From the NCBI RefSeq assembly GCF_012027555.1, contig NZ_SNUQ01000001.1, positions 372,001 to 436,000 on the forward strand: a stretch of 64,000 bases of DNA, in the 5' to 3' direction. Positions 54,899 through 64,000 of this stretch are shown in pieces (position 1 is the stretch's first letter; every line of letters begins with the position of its first letter). The DNA is from Thermococcus sp. CX2 (lineage in GTDB: Archaea; Methanobacteriota_B; Thermococci; Thermococcales; Thermococcaceae). The notes beneath the pieces are model-generated. The model had not been told where the DNA came from. It searched no databases and saw nothing but the letters and a program-made list of their open reading frames with translations. A program made the position numbers and the translations under genes.

Positions 54899-55186
54899 TT
54901 ACTGGCCAACGGCCTCTTTCCAGGCCTCGAGAACGGCCCTCGCCCTGTCAAATATCTTCTGGGCAGCCTCTTCAAGTGCCTGCTCTGGAGTCACTTTTCC
55001 ATCGGTGACGACCCTGAACTTCGGCTTCCTGGCCATGAGAACCGGGTGCTCGATGGTGTAGCCGGCAAAGGTCACATGCTCGTTCTCGTGAAGGACTTCG
55101 TTGAGCAGGTTGGCAAAGGTGTGGTCCTCACCCTCAAGGTAGAACTCAAGGACGTTTTCCTCACGCTTGATGACCTCAATCTTCAT
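54899..55186 (-). CDS. rpoL: DNA-directed RNA polymerase subunit Rpo11 (L)
   Basis: Assembly-platform subunit, homologue of Rpb11, 95 residues; pairs with Rpo3. Core: [20 protein letters not shown] with the LDTFAN-like segment, [12 protein letters not shown], and the C-terminal helix [19 protein letters not shown]. Length and sequence match the family. The ATG at 55186 follows GTGAGGAAG, and it overlaps the DUF2067 gene by 11 bases, so it is translated from the csl4-DUF2067-rpoL transcript. Confidence 0.95.
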   Translation of the reverse strand: MKIEVIKREENVLEFYLEGEDHTFANLLNEVLHENEHVTFAGYTIEHPVLMARKPKFRVVTDGKVTPEQALEEAAQKIFDRARAVLEAWKEAVGQ

Positions 55187-55808
55187 CTTCCTCACCCTTC
55201 AGATGCTTTAGCAGGATCTCCAACGCCTGCTCCTTGTTCTTCACCAGTTCGTATTTAAACTTATCCTCCTTCCACTCGGCCAGACCCAGTTCCAGCAGGA
55301 TGTCTATAACTTCCTCGGGATCCAAGTTGTAACGGATGGCTACCGGGAGAATCACCTCGCGTATCTGCCTCGTTGTCTGGAGGGAAACATCACCGAGATA
55401 CTCACCCAGCCTTCCGACGAGTTTAATTATCTCCTCCCACGGCATCGACGTTACTAGCTCTCCATTCTTGACCTCCACGGTTTCCCCGAGGAGCTCAAGG
55501 GTCTTAACGAGGATTGGTGTCGAGACGCTCGCGCCGGCTCCCCTGAAGAGATCGTCGAGATTGTAGCGGTAGAGTCCGCGCCTATCTGGGTAGAGCTTAG
55601 CCCTCACGCGGTTGTGAATCTCCTTGATTTTGTAAGTCGCCTCGCGGATCTCCTCCTTCGTTCCCTGTATGTTTATCTTGAGGTCGTTGAGCTTTCCGTG
55701 GACGTAGATGAAAGCTGGAAGGCGGAGCTTCTGGAGCTCCTTGAGGAACTCTTCCTTCTCCCTATCGTCCTGAACGTGAATTGTAATTACCTTTTTTGCC
55801 CTCGCCAT
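55176..55808 (-). CDS. DUF2067-type archaeal protein
   Basis: Protein of 210 residues found in archaea, here called from sequence pattern and position between csl4 and rpoL. The N-terminal domain reads [20 protein letters not shown], with a KH-like strand-helix-strand ([20 protein letters not shown]); the middle has [20 protein letters not shown], and the C-terminal part is helical ([20 protein letters not shown]). RNA binding is plausible. The ATG at 55808 follows AAGGTGTGAGC. Conservation next to RNA polymerase and exosome genes suggests an RNA-related role. Confidence 0.7.
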   Translation of the reverse strand: MARAKKVITIHVQDDREKEEFLKELQKLRLPAFIYVHGKLNDLKINIQGTKEEIREATYKIKEIHNRVRAKLYPDRRGLYRYNLDDLFRGAGASVSTPILVKTLELLGETVEVKNGELVTSMPWEEIIKLVGRLGEYLGDVSLQTTRQIREVILPVAIRYNLDPEEVIDILLELGLAEWKEDKFKYELVKNKEQALEILLKHLKGEEDED

Positions 55809-55810
55809 GC

Positions 55811-56398
55811 TCACACCTTCAGCTTTCTGTAGAGGGAGGAGAGCTTCCTTGTCTCGACGTGGCCGCATCTTGGGCAGACGAGCTGGTTCCCGCGTCTGAC
55901 GAGTGGAGCCCTACAGCGTGTGCACAGCGCGTAAACCACCCCAAGGTCATGGCCTTTCGTGGAGAGCTGTATTGGACTCTTCTCGTTGGCTATTACCCTG
56001 GCCCTGATTACATCCCCAATCTTGAACTCGTTGGTCATGCTCTCGATGTAGCCCTCCCTAACCTGGGAGATGTGGATGCCGGCCAGCTTCGATGTGGCGA
56101 TCTCCCTCTCGTTCCGGCCCTCGATTCTAACGAGCTGGACTATCGCAGCTTGGGGCTTGACCTCTATGACCTTGGCTATAACGATGTCTCCTATCTGCGG
56201 AAGCGGAGGCGTGTCCGTAACTGGTTCTATGCTTATTTCCATTTTGTTTGGATTTATCCTGACTCTTCCTGGCCTGATCGCGTAGAGTTCCCCGTTCTCC
56301 TCTTTAACACCATCACCAGGGAAGTACTCCTCGATGACGCCGAGATAATCTCCAGGGAGAACGAGGTCGCCGTTTTCTACCCGTTTCTTTTCATCCAT
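55811..56398 (-). CDS. csl4: Exosome subunit Csl4
   Basis: RNA-binding cap subunit of the archaeal exosome, 195 residues. N-terminal beta domain (VLPGDYLGVIEEYFPGDGV), an S1 domain (about 65-150, IGDIVIAKVIEVKPQAAIVQ and GIHISQVREGYIESM), and a C-terminal zinc ribbon (CTRCRAPLVRRGNQLVCPRCG). The gene is first in an operon with DUF2067 and rpoL. A minus-strand TATA-like GACTTAAAAAATCC lies near 56435. Confidence 0.93.
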   Translation of the reverse strand: MDEKKRVENGDLVLPGDYLGVIEEYFPGDGVKEENGELYAIRPGRVRINPNKMEISIEPVTDTPPLPQIGDIVIAKVIEVKPQAAIVQLVRIEGRNEREIATSKLAGIHISQVREGYIESMTNEFKIGDVIRARVIANEKSPIQLSTKGHDLGVVYALCTRCRAPLVRRGNQLVCPRCGHVETRKLSSLYRKLKV

Positions 56399-56463
56399 TC
56401 TCCCACCTCCAAGGGAGTTCGGGTTCGGATTTTTTAAGTCTTTGCTATGGGACGTCAGGTGAG

Positions 56464-56474
56464 AGTTTATAAAG
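56464..56474 (+). promoter_or_regulatory. TATA box of thrS
   Basis: AGTTTATAAAG is about 60 bp before the ATG, leaving a leader that carries GGTGGTT (56515-56521). Confidence 0.5.
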
Positions 56475-56526
56475 GCCGAGGGAAAAGTTTTAGTAATTCC
56501 TATTGACCCTAGGGTGGTGGTTAAAG

Positions 56527-58407
56527 ATGAGAATGCTTCTAATACACAGCGACTATTTGGAGTACGAGGTCAAAGATAAGGCTTTAAAGAACCCCGAGCC
56601 GATAAGTGAAGAGCAGAAGAAGGGAAGGCTTGAGGAGGTTCTGGCAGCCTTTATAAGCGTTGAGAAGGTCGACGAGACCAATCCCGATGAAGTTGTAGAA
56701 AAGGCCGTTAACGAAATCAAAGATGTCGCCTCTCAGGTTAAAGCCAAAAACGTGTTCGTTTATCCGTTCGCCCACCTCAGCAGTGAGCTCGCCAAGCCCG
56801 ATGTGGCCCTTGAAATCCTTAAAAAGATAGAAGAGCGTCTCAAAGAGGAGGGTTTCAACGTCAAGCGCGCCCCATTTGGTTACTACAAGGCCTTCAAGCT
56901 CTCCTGTAAGGGCCACCCGCTGGCAGAACTCAGCAGGACGATAGTCCCGAGCGGCGAAGCCAAGGCCGAAGAGGAGGTCCCAGAGGCCCTCAAGAAGGAG
57001 GAGGAAGAACTCGTCAGCTACTGGTACATACTCACCCCCGAAGGCGAGCTTATCGAGGTCGACAAGTTCGACTTCACAGGCCACGAGAACCTCAGAAAGT
57101 TCGCCAACTACGAGATAAGCAAGAGCCGCATCGCTGACAGGGAGCCACCACACGTCAGGATAATGCTCGAGCAGGAGCTCGTGGATTATGAGCCGGGAAG
57201 CGACCCAGGCAACCTGCGCTACTACCCGAAGGGCAGGCTGATAAAGAGCCTCCTCGAACAGTACGTAACTGAGAAGGTCATCGAGTACGGCGCGATGGAA
57301 GTCGAGACCCCTATCATGTATGACTTCGAGCACCCAGCTCTCGAGAAGTACCTCAACCGCTTCCCAGCGAGGCAGTACATAGTTAAGAGCGGTGACAAGA
57401 AGTTCTTCCTCCGCTTTGCGGCTTGCTTCGGCCAGTTCCTCATCAAGAAGGACGCGATAATAAGCTACCGCAACCTGCCGCTCAGAATGTACGAGCTCAC
57501 CAGATATTCCTTCAGGCGTGAAAAAAGCGGCGAGCTGAGCGGACTCAGGCGCCTTAGGGCATTCACGATGCCAGATATGCACACCGTCGCTAAGGACCTC
57601 AAGCAGGCCATGGACGAGTTCAAGAAGCAGTACAAGCTCAGTATGGAGGTCCTCAAGGGTGTCGGGCTTACCCCAGAAGACTACGAGGTGGCCATAAGGT
57701 TTACGGAGGACTTCTGGAACGAGAACAGGGACTTCATAGTGGAGCTCGCCAGGATTATAGGAAAACCCGTGCTCATCGAGATGTGGAAGCAGAGGTTCTT
57801 CTACTTCATCCTCAAGTTCGAGTTCAACTTCGTGGACAACCTCGACAAGGCGGCCGCACTTAGCACAGTCCAGATAGACGTCGAGAACGCCGAGCGCTTT
57901 GGTATCACCTACTACGATGAGGAAGGCAAGGAGCAGTATCCACTCATACTCCACTGCTCGCCGAGCGGAGCAATAGAGCGCGTCATGTACGCCATCCTTG
58001 AGAAACAGGCCAAGCTCCAGGCCAAGGGAGTAAAGCCGATGTTCCCGCTCTGGCTGAGCCCGATACAGGTCAGGGTCATTCCGGTCAGCGAGGAGGTTCT
58101 TGACTACGCCCTCTACGTCGCAGGAAAGCTCGAGGGGGCAAGGATCAGGGTCGACGTCGACGACACCAACGACAGGCTCAACAAGAAGATAAGGAAGGCA
58201 GAAAAAGAATGGATTCCCTACGTCATCGTGGTCGGCAGAAACGAGAAGGAGCAGAACACTGTAACTGTAAGGCGCAGGAGCGGAGGCCAGGCCGAGATGC
58301 AGCTCGAGGATCTCATCAGGGAGATAAAGAGCCAGACTGAGGGCTTCCCCTACAAGCCGAGGCCTCTGCCACTTCTCCTCTCGAAGAGGCCCAAGTTCAG
58401 GGGCTGA
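56527..58407 (+). CDS. thrS: Threonyl-tRNA synthetase
   Basis: Charges tRNA(Thr) and edits serine. The 626-residue protein has the archaeal N-terminal editing domain (D-aminoacyl-tRNA deacylase-like; [19 protein letters not shown] and the motif [11 protein letters not shown]), and the class II catalytic core with [17 protein letters not shown] (motif 1), [19 protein letters not shown] (motif 2) and [14 protein letters not shown] (motif 3); the zinc/substrate segment AACFGQF lies between. A C-terminal anticodon domain ([20 protein letters not shown]) follows. The ATG at 56527 has GGTGGTT before it. It converges on a RecA-like gene with 11 bases of overlap. Confidence 0.95.
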   Translation: MRMLLIHSDYLEYEVKDKALKNPEPISEEQKKGRLEEVLAAFISVEKVDETNPDEVVEKAVNEIKDVASQVKAKNVFVYPFAHLSSELAKPDVALEILKKIEERLKEEGFNVKRAPFGYYKAFKLSCKGHPLAELSRTIVPSGEAKAEEEVPEALKKEEEELVSYWYILTPEGELIEVDKFDFTGHENLRKFANYEISKSRIADREPPHVRIMLEQELVDYEPGSDPGNLRYYPKGRLIKSLLEQYVTEKVIEYGAMEVETPIMYDFEHPALEKYLNRFPARQYIVKSGDKKFFLRFAACFGQFLIKKDAIISYRNLPLRMYELTRYSFRREKSGELSGLRRLRAFTMPDMHTVAKDLKQAMDEFKKQYKLSMEVLKGVGLTPEDYEVAIRFTEDFWNENRDFIVELARIIGKPVLIEMWKQRFFYFILKFEFNFVDNLDKAAALSTVQIDVENAERFGITYYDEEGKEQYPLILHCSPSGAIERVMYAILEKQAKLQAKGVKPMFPLWLSPIQVRVIPVSEEVLDYALYVAGKLEGARIRVDVDDTNDRLNKKIRKAEKEWIPYVIVVGRNEKEQNTVTVRRRSGGQAEMQLEDLIREIKSQTEGFPYKPRPLPLLLSKRPKFRG

Positions 58408-59134
58408 TTTTTCTGACCTTTAATTTATCCATCCCTCTGTTTTTGGTAACCTTGAATGAATAAGCCGTTGGCTCGAACTCCTCGTAGGGGGCCGTTATTA
58501 GATAGAGGAACTCTTTTGGACCGTCTTCGTCGAGTTGAGACTTGGTAAGGATGACGTAGTCGCTTATGCTCGCCACCCACGCCACGAAGCGCTGAGAGAC
58601 CACGTCCCTATTGATTGCAAGGACCAGGGTGGAATCCAGGAGCTGAATGCTCTTCGAGGCAAGCGTCTGATTTAGAAGCTTCAGGGTATTATCCTCCCCC
58701 AGGAGGAGGGAGGCCCCATCAAGGGTGTATATCAGGCGAAGTGCCGGTTTCTCCGAGAGATATTCCTTCAGTGGACCATCGTAGATACGCTCTATCTTCG
58801 GGTTCAGGGTCTCTGGCTCGACCTTATCGAGGTAGAAGACGTTGGGAAGCTCCTCCTTTGAGAGGTACCTGGACCCAAAGAGGTCTATTATTGCCATCTC
58901 CCCTTTCTCTAGGGTGTTCCTGATGTCAAGGCCAACTGTTTCGGCCTTTCTTATGAACGCACTTAGCGGGACGCTGTAGTTTGAAACAATTCCAAAGTAG
59001 CCGTTTTCCAGGCCATAGCGTAGAAGGAGCAGCGCTATCTGCCAAGCCGACGAGTAGGCATCGTAGATTACGCTAACCGTTGAACCTGGGAGGTGCTCCT
59101 TGTGGAAGATTTCAATGACGTTCATCTCCTTCAC
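58397..59134 (-). CDS. RecA/KaiC-like protein without a P-loop
   Basis: Protein of 245 residues. The strand-turn-helix at the start ([19 protein letters not shown]) occupies the place of Walker A but lacks Gxxxx[37 protein letters not shown] and [20 protein letters not shown] follow the KaiC core pattern. ATP binding is therefore doubtful. The start is GTG 59134 with GGAGGTGG before it; the ATG at 59125 is the alternative. It is transcribed after the TIP26-like gene. Function is unknown; it belongs with other inactive RecA-like archaeal proteins. Confidence 0.7.
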   Translation of the reverse strand: MKEMNVIEIFHKEHLPGSTVSVIYDAYSSAWQIALLLLRYGLENGYFGIVSNYSVPLSAFIRKAETVGLDIRNTLEKGEMAIIDLFGSRYLSKEELPNVFYLDKVEPETLNPKIERIYDGPLKEYLSEKPALRLIYTLDGASLLLGEDNTLKLLNQTLASKSIQLLDSTLVLAINRDVVSQRFVAWVASISDYVILTKSQLDEDGPKEFLYLITAPYEEFEPTAYSFKVTKNRGMDKLKVRKISP

Positions 59135-59207
59135 TGGCACCACCTCCACGAATGATGCACACTGAATTCCAGCCAGCTGATTGTAACAAGAATTAGAGAA
59201 GAAGAAA

Positions 59208-59888
59208 TCACTCGACGGACTCCCGCATACCTGCCATAATCTCGTCGAGGAAGTCCTTGGCCTCTTCGCTGAACTGCTCCCTCGGCACTTCTTTTCCGTA
59301 CTTGTCGTAAACCTTGCCATCCCTGAAGTTGATTTCGAAGACCTCGTACCTCTCCTCGCTCTTCTCATGGTGCTTGATACCGTGCCACTTGAGGTGCCTC
59401 TCGACGCTCTCTATATCAACATACTTCCCGCAGTCTTTACACCTGTAGAACTGCCAGAAGACGTAGTCCTGGCCAGCCAGCATGTTGTTCTTGATGTGCT
59501 GGACGAGCACGCCCCCAAGGTACTCGTAGAAATCCTCCTGAACCAGCCTGCCGTCCCCCTCGACGACCTTGAACCCGCTCCACACTATGTGGTCGTTTAT
59601 GTCGGCGAGCGTTGCCTTGAGGTAGCGGTAGGTGAGGATAAAGGCCCCGTTGTGGATGTAGAAGACGCTCTTGTCCGGTATGGCGATTATCCTTATTCCA
59701 TCAGCGTCCTCCTCTGAAAGCTTCTCCGCGTGCTCCTTATTGTCGGCGACGTCTATTGTTATCTTCACACTGCTCTTCTTGTGGATTCCGATGATTCTGT
59801 CATCCTTAATCTCCCAGTAATAGTCATCAAGGTATCTCACTTGGGCATAGACTTTTTTAATCCTCGGACTGAGCTCCGCGTAGGTCAT
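59208..59888 (-). CDS. TBP-interacting protein TIP26-like
   Basis: Protein of 226 residues matching the length and layout I remember for TIP26 of Thermococcus kodakarensis, a protein that binds TBP and inhibits TATA-box binding in vitro. A PD-(D/E)XK nuclease-like N-terminal domain ([40 protein letters not shown]) is followed by a C2H2-like zinc finger ([20 protein letters not shown]) and an acidic C-terminal helix ([19 protein letters not shown]). The ATG follows GGTGGTGATT. It is the first gene of a two-gene operon with the RecA-like protein. Confidence 0.75.
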   Translation of the reverse strand: MTYAELSPRIKKVYAQVRYLDDYYWEIKDDRIIGIHKKSSVKITIDVADNKEHAEKLSEEDADGIRIIAIPDKSVFYIHNGAFILTYRYLKATLADINDHIVWSGFKVVEGDGRLVQEDFYEYLGGVLVQHIKNNMLAGQDYVFWQFYRCKDCGKYVDIESVERHLKWHGIKHHEKSEERYEVFEINFRDGKVYDKYGKEVPREQFSEEAKDFLDEIMAGMRESVE

Positions 59889-59936
59889 TAATCACCACCG
59901 TGAAGAGATGGAAGCTAACGTTAATAAGCTTTAGCG

Positions 59937-59953
59937 AAAAATTTTAAAAAGGG
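59937..59953 (-). terminator. Oligo-T terminator after the cis-prenyltransferase gene
   Basis: On the minus strand the sequence after the stop is rich in T (CCCTTTTTAAAATTTTT), just before the TIP26-like promoter. Confidence 0.45.
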
Positions 59954-59988
59954 TCGTTCTGCCCAATGGGGGCTGCGATTGAGAAGTG

Positions 59989-60783
59989 CTACCTTCCGAA
60001 GCGCCTCTGCCGTTTCTGGTACTCTCTGATTATCCTGAGGAAGTCTATCTTCCTGAACTCAGGGAAGTAGACATCGACGAAAAACAGCTCACTGTATGCT
60101 ATCTGGTAGAGAAGGAAGTTGCTTATTCTCACCTCGCCGCCCGTCCTTATCACGATATCAGGGTCCGGCATGTTGGGGTAGTAGAGGTAGCGCTTTATGA
60201 GATCCTCGTCTATGTCTTCCCTGCTTATTTTTCCAGCGAGAACGTCGTCAACGATCTCCCTCACCACATCCACTATCTCGCTTCTCCCGCCGTAGGCTAT
60301 CGCTATGTTCAGGAAGTAGTTGTCGTACTTTCTTGTGGCCCTTTCCGCCTCTTCAGCGGCCTCCCTGACGTCTTCGGGGAGGAGTTCCTTTCTGCCTATA
60401 ACGTTCACGCGGATGCCGTACTTATGAACCCTCTCGTCGTGTATCAGCTCGTGGAACTTCTCCTTAAAGAGGTTCATAAGGGCATTTACTTCCTCTGGCG
60501 AGCGCTTGAAGTTCTCCGTGGAGAAGGCATAAACGGTGAGCGTCCTTATATTGAGCTCGCGGCACCACTCCAGAATCTCCTCAAGCTTTCGGGAGCCGAA
60601 GAGGTGGCCGTACCACGGGGGCTTCTCAAGCTTCCTCGCCCACCGCCTGTTTCCGTCCATAATTATTGCTACATGCTTCGGAATACGGCCCCTCTTAACC
60701 TTGTCTAGGAGGTAGCTCTCGTAGAGGTCGTAGGCGGGCTTGAATAAAATGTGGGGAATATGGGAAACCAAACGGGATATCAT
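59989..60783 (-). CDS. uppS: cis-Prenyltransferase (undecaprenyl/polyprenyl diphosphate synthase)
   Basis: Builds long-chain cis-polyprenyl diphosphate, precursor of the dolichol-type lipid carrier, 264 residues. Motifs: HVAIIMDGNRRWARKL (catalytic Asp), HLFGSRKLEEILEWC, RTLTVYAFSTENFKRSPEEV, and DPDIVIRTGGEVRISNFLLYQIAYSELFF (residues about 209-237, with the RxGG and substrate Arg/Ser). The ATG at 60783 is the likely start, preceded closely by the gamma-class protein stop; a GTG three bases earlier is possible. It is co-transcribed with the hexapeptide-repeat gene. Confidence 0.93.
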   Translation of the reverse strand: MISRLVSHIPHILFKPAYDLYESYLLDKVKRGRIPKHVAIIMDGNRRWARKLEKPPWYGHLFGSRKLEEILEWCRELNIRTLTVYAFSTENFKRSPEEVNALMNLFKEKFHELIHDERVHKYGIRVNVIGRKELLPEDVREAAEEAERATRKYDNYFLNIAIAYGGRSEIVDVVREIVDDVLAGKISREDIDEDLIKRYLYYPNMPDPDIVIRTGGEVRISNFLLYQIAYSELFFVDVYFPEFRKIDFLRIIREYQKRQRRFGR

Positions 60784-60789
60784 CACGCA

Positions 60790-61314
60790 TCACTCGATTC
60801 TCTTCCTACCCTTCATGTGCTTTTCAGCCAGCTCGATATAAATCTCGGCGTTCTTCTTTGTCCACTCAATCTCCTCCTCACTGAGCTGCCTGACGACCTT
60901 ACCTGGAACACCGACAACGAGACTGTAGTCCGGTATCTCCTTGCCCGGTGGGACGAGGGCACCGGCGCCAATGACGACGTGCTTGCCTATCTTAGCACCG
61001 TCTAGGACAACCGCACCCATTCCAATGATGGTGTAGTCCCCTATCTCCGCCCCATGAACGACGGCGTTGTGCCCGATGGTAACGTACTTGCCGATTATCG
61101 TCGGCTGTCCGTGGGATGTGTGTATGCTCACGTTGTCTTGGATGTTGGAGCCTTCGCCCACGTAAATCTGCTCTATGTCTCCCCTGAGCACGGCCGATGG
61201 CCACACGCTGGTCTTGGCTTCAAGAACAACATCACCTATGACCGATGCAGTCTCATCAATGAAAGCGGTCTCGTGAATTTTAGGCTTCTTTCCATCCAGC
61301 TCGTAGACTGCCAT
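60790..61314 (-). CDS. Gamma-carbonic anhydrase-like hexapeptide-repeat protein
   Basis: Left-handed beta-helix protein of 174 residues. The repeats run from KIHETAFIDETASVIGDVVL through SVWPSAVLRGDIEQIYVGEG. The three metal-ligand histidines of gamma-carbonic anhydrases are present in the SIHTSHG and IGHNAVVHG segments. Many archaeal homologues are called ferripyochelin-binding proteins; activity here is not tested. The ATG at 61314 follows GGCGGTGGT; an upstream frame extension has no site. It lies seven bases before uppS. Confidence 0.85.
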   Translation of the reverse strand: MAVYELDGKKPKIHETAFIDETASVIGDVVLEAKTSVWPSAVLRGDIEQIYVGEGSNIQDNVSIHTSHGQPTIIGKYVTIGHNAVVHGAEIGDYTIIGMGAVVLDGAKIGKHVVIGAGALVPPGKEIPDYSLVVGVPGKVVRQLSEEEIEWTKKNAEIYIELAEKHMKGRKRIE

Positions 61315-61344
61315 TAGTACCACCGCCCCTAACTCCTCGACATA

Positions 61345-61354
61345 ACTTATAAAC
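61345..61354. promoter_or_regulatory. Shared symmetric TATA box, hjc and gamma-CA genes
   Basis: ACTTATAAAC (TTATAA is palindromic) lies about 30 bp from each start (61314 minus, 61386 plus) and is the only TATA between them. Confidence 0.5.
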
Positions 61355-61385
61355 CTAACCAGACAAGATAGTCTGAGGGAGTGCA

Positions 61386-61787
61386 ATGAAGTACAGAAGG
61401 GGTGCGAGTGCCGAGAGGGAGCTCATAAAGATGCTCGAGAAGGAGGGATTCGCAGTCGTACGCTCCGCCGGGAGCAAGAAGGTTGACATCGTGGCCGGCA
61501 ATGGAAAGCTGTACCTCTGTATAGAGGTGAAGAGCACCCACGACGAGAAGCTCTACTTCAGTCGGGAAGATTACGATAAGCTCGTCTCCTTCGCGGAGAA
61601 GTTCGGGGGGAGGCCTATTATAGCTGTCAAGTTCATCAACAACGGCTGGCGCTTCTTCCATCCGGAAAACCTTGAGAGGGGAGGCAAAAACTATAAGGTT
61701 AGCCTCCAAACATCAAACTACCTGACCTTTGATGAGGTCGTTGGAAAGCAGAGGTCTCTCGAAGAGGTGATAAGTCGTGAAGCTTAG
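61386..61787 (+). CDS. hjc: Holliday junction resolvase Hjc
   Basis: Structure-specific endonuclease that resolves four-way DNA junctions, 133 residues. The PD-(D/E)XK core is present: ASAERELIKMLEKEGF (Glu), KKVDIVAGNGKLYLCIEVKS (Asp, Glu, Lys). The length and N-terminus match archaeal Hjc. The ATG follows GAGGGAG. It overlaps the downstream membrane-anchored protein gene by 11 bases. It is divergent from the gamma-carbonic anhydrase-like gene and likely shares its TATA box. Confidence 0.94.
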   Translation: MKYRRGASAERELIKMLEKEGFAVVRSAGSKKVDIVAGNGKLYLCIEVKSTHDEKLYFSREDYDKLVSFAEKFGGRPIIAVKFINNGWRFFHPENLERGGKNYKVSLQTSNYLTFDEVVGKQRSLEEVISREA

Positions 61788-63306
61788 GGCTTTAATTCTC
61801 GTCCTCCTGATGATTCCGGTTTTCCTTCCATCCGCCAGCGCCCAGTCCCCGCTAGCTATCATTCCACTAAATGATAACTTTTCTGGTGTCCCTGGCGACG
61901 TTATAGTAATACCCTTCCGTCTCATAAACCTTGGAAACGAGACAATCTCGAACGTTACCGTGTACGTTACGGGACCGACGGAGGGCTTCCTTTACCAGAG
62001 CAAGGTCATCAGGGATCCAATCGGACCAAACGAGACAGTTCAGGACACTCTATCCGTGAAGATCCTTAACATTGATCCCGGAAAATATATCCTTACCATT
62101 GTCGCCCGTGTGGGTTCAAGCTACTCGGAAGCACAGGTAACGATAACGGTGAAAACCTTTGTCGATTACGCCCTCAGGATAGATGTCGACGATGAATACC
62201 TCTACGGAAACAACGTAACGGCCCTCCTTAGGATCACGTCCCAAGCGAACGGTGTTATCATCGGGCGGATAGGATACAGTTTCTATTACGATGGAACCCT
62301 TCTCAAGAGCTTTTCCACGGTCATCTACCTTAGACCCGGCGAGAGCTGGCTTCAGAACCTCACGCTGACCACGCCCAAGGTTGGCAACTACATGATTTAC
62401 TTCTGGGGCAACTTTAGCGGCAGGTTCAAGAGCACCACCGCGACTTTCCGCGTCTACCAGAGGAACCTCAAATACGAAGCCTACTTCAGGGACGGAGTGA
62501 TTTACGTTCAGGTTTACGATGAGAACGGAAACGGCGTCCCAGATATCTCGGGTAAGATAAACGAAATTCCGTTCAAGACGGATGACGATGGCACAGTCGC
62601 CTACCTGGTGAACCAGCCCGGAACGTACAAAATAGTGCTCAACCTCGATGGAAGAATCATAACAACCTTCGTCGAGGTGAAAAAGCTCTTTCTGAGCTAT
62701 TCTCAAGAAAATGATACACTGCTGGTTAAAGTCGTGGATTCCACCGGCGTTCCAGTTCCCAACATCACCGTAACGGCATCGGGGCCCCTAGGAAAGACCT
62801 ACGCCGTGACGGACTCGTCAGGTCTCGCTACGGTAGATCTGAAGAAGACCGGCTACGGGACCATCATGCTCAAGGCCGAGAGCAGCAGATACGTTGGAGC
62901 AGAGGCGAGCGTTAAGGTAGTTCCTCCCATAACTCCCACGCCGACGCCCACAACGACCACACCCGAAAGCAACGCCTCGACGAGCACAGTTCCGCAGGAG
63001 CCTCAAAAGGGCTACGGTCCCTTGGGTGTCATACTCATCATAGCCGGCATTCTATTCGCTGGAACGTCCTACGCGGCCTTCTTCATGCCGTTAACCCAAG
63101 AGGAAGTGCTCGACCGCTATTACTTCGTGAAGGTGAAGGCACCGAGGCTCAGGGGCATGGATAACTTCCGCTTTGAAAAGGCTGTGTCTGCCATAGACGT
63201 TAGGGCAACCAAGGGGACGGCAAAAGTTGAGGACAACAGAGTAATCTGGGAAATAGAGCATTTGGAGCCAGGTGAAGAGGCCTACCTCCAGGTAATCCTC
63301 GGCTGA
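61777..63306 (+). CDS. Secreted membrane-anchored protein with CARDB-like domains
   Basis: Protein of 509 residues: cleaved signal peptide (LRALILVLLMIPVFLPSASA), an N-terminal beta domain (PGDVIVIPFRLINLGNETIS, like the CARDB/NEW3 type found in archaeal surface proteins), a second beta region (about 140-390, with a Gly/Asp-rich DENGNGVPDISGK and a BIG-like VVDSTGVPVPNITVTASG), a Thr/Pro-rich linker (TPTPTPTTTTPESNASTST), a C-terminal transmembrane helix (LGVILIIAGILFAGTSYAAF), and a cytoplasmic tail of about 70 residues. GTG at 61777 follows GAGGTGATAAGTC and overlaps hjc. The role of the tail is unknown. Confidence 0.75.
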   Translation: MKLRALILVLLMIPVFLPSASAQSPLAIIPLNDNFSGVPGDVIVIPFRLINLGNETISNVTVYVTGPTEGFLYQSKVIRDPIGPNETVQDTLSVKILNIDPGKYILTIVARVGSSYSEAQVTITVKTFVDYALRIDVDDEYLYGNNVTALLRITSQANGVIIGRIGYSFYYDGTLLKSFSTVIYLRPGESWLQNLTLTTPKVGNYMIYFWGNFSGRFKSTTATFRVYQRNLKYEAYFRDGVIYVQVYDENGNGVPDISGKINEIPFKTDDDGTVAYLVNQPGTYKIVLNLDGRIITTFVEVKKLFLSYSQENDTLLVKVVDSTGVPVPNITVTASGPLGKTYAVTDSSGLATVDLKKTGYGTIMLKAESSRYVGAEASVKVVPPITPTPTPTTTTPESNASTSTVPQEPQKGYGPLGVILIIAGILFAGTSYAAFFMPLTQEEVLDRYYFVKVKAPRLRGMDNFRFEKAVSAIDVRATKGTAKVEDNRVIWEIEHLEPGEEAYLQVILG

Positions 63307-63331
63307 CCTCTTTTCTCCCTCTTCTGCGGCA

Positions 63332-63343
63332 AACCTTTTAAGG
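63332..63343 (+). promoter_or_regulatory. TATA box of the M42 peptidase gene
   Basis: AACCTTTTAAGG lies about 57 bp before the ATG at 63394, leaving a leader with GAGGTGATT (63382-63390). Confidence 0.45.
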
Positions 63344-63363
63344 AAAGGAAGCTTTACCGTTAG

Positions 63364-64000
<637 letters not shown>

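Noticed and set aside
56584-57954. 456-codon open frame antisense to thrS
   Set aside because: Mirror of the strongly biased thrS coding sequence; no start signal and no recognisable protein.
59135-59207. ATGATG ... CTGA pattern on the plus strand, C/D sRNA-like
   Set aside because: The C box lacks the final A, the spacing to CTGA is only four bases, and there is no second guide.

Overview
The window is chromosomal DNA from a hyperthermophilic euryarchaeon of the order Thermococcales, most likely a Thermococcus species. Support comes from archaeal information-processing genes (Rpo4/RpoF, Rpo11/RpoL, aIF5A, L21e, Csl4, GatD/GatE, PheS/PheT, archaeal ThrS, Pus10, EndoQ, Hjc, AGOG and a TIP26-like TBP-interacting protein), Thermococcales-type families (two DUF257-like proteins, a Thermococcus-type S-layer protein), strong GGAGGTGAT Shine-Dalgarno sites, and A/T-rich archaeal TATA boxes about 25 bp upstream of starts. 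Genes are packed tightly, with many ATGA/TGATG overlaps. I saw no rRNA, tRNA, CRISPR array or insertion sequence.

Layout. 1-9.3 kb: the end of argF, an NSUN RNA methyltransferase, two DUF257-like genes, a phosphoesterase/unknown pair, a saccharopine dehydrogenase-like enzyme with Nep1, a LeuT-like membrane protein, aIF5A and agmatinase. 9.3-14 kb: ion transport, with a frameshifted antiporter remnant, a CBS protein overlapping a CPA2 antiporter, and a ClC protein. 14-17 kb: EndoQ, a dolichol kinase-like protein and ThiL. 17-24.6 kb: cell surface, with a flippase-like/glycosyltransferase/deacetylase operon, AmrS with a duplicated-domain protein, and the S-layer gene with a membrane-anchored companion. 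24.6-34.2 kb: a radical SAM protein with an odd cysteine spacing, a ferritin-like protein, the L21e-Rpo4-DUF655-KsgA cluster, Pus10, and GatD-GatE. 34.2-38 kb: a small gene, a C/D box sRNA, HMG-CoA reductase behind a MinD-like ATPase, and threonine dehydrogenase. 38-47 kb: PheST, a possible 50-codon gene, TruA, an XPB-like helicase, a UbiD-family decarboxylase, and an ABC exporter whose ATPase gene is frameshifted. 47-53 kb: AGOG with beta-RFAP synthase, divergent from a dihydropteroate synthase homologue, then AI-2E permease, SppA and a TIM-barrel protein. 53-64 kb: an RNase III-like protein, a GT-C-like membrane protein, Csl4-DUF2067-RpoL, ThrS, TIP26 with a RecA-like protein lacking a P-loop, a cis-prenyltransferase with a gamma-carbonic-anhydrase-like protein, Hjc with a secreted membrane-anchored protein, and the start of an M42 peptidase (cut by the window end).

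How the genes fit together. Isoprenoid and lipid-carrier functions recur (HMG-CoA reductase, a possible anhydromevalonate phosphate decarboxylase, cis-prenyltransferase, dolichol kinase-like protein) beside glycosyltransferases and the S-layer gene, which fits lipid-linked surface glycan synthesis. Beta-RFAP synthase and the dihydropteroate synthase homologue can supply consecutive steps of a modified-folate pathway. Agmatinase (polyamine synthesis) sits next to aIF5A, whose hypusine is made from spermidine.

The items most worth a second look are a C/D box sRNA on the minus strand near 34.7 kb whose D' guide matches a conserved 23S segment, a 50-codon gene with a perfect ribosome-binding site near 41.4 kb, a one-base frameshift in an ABC ATPase near 45.74 kb, a decayed antiporter at 9.3-9.7 kb, three RecA/KaiC-like proteins lacking a P-loop, and several divergent gene pairs that appear to share a single symmetric TATA box. 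I did not find an obvious new defence or mobile system.
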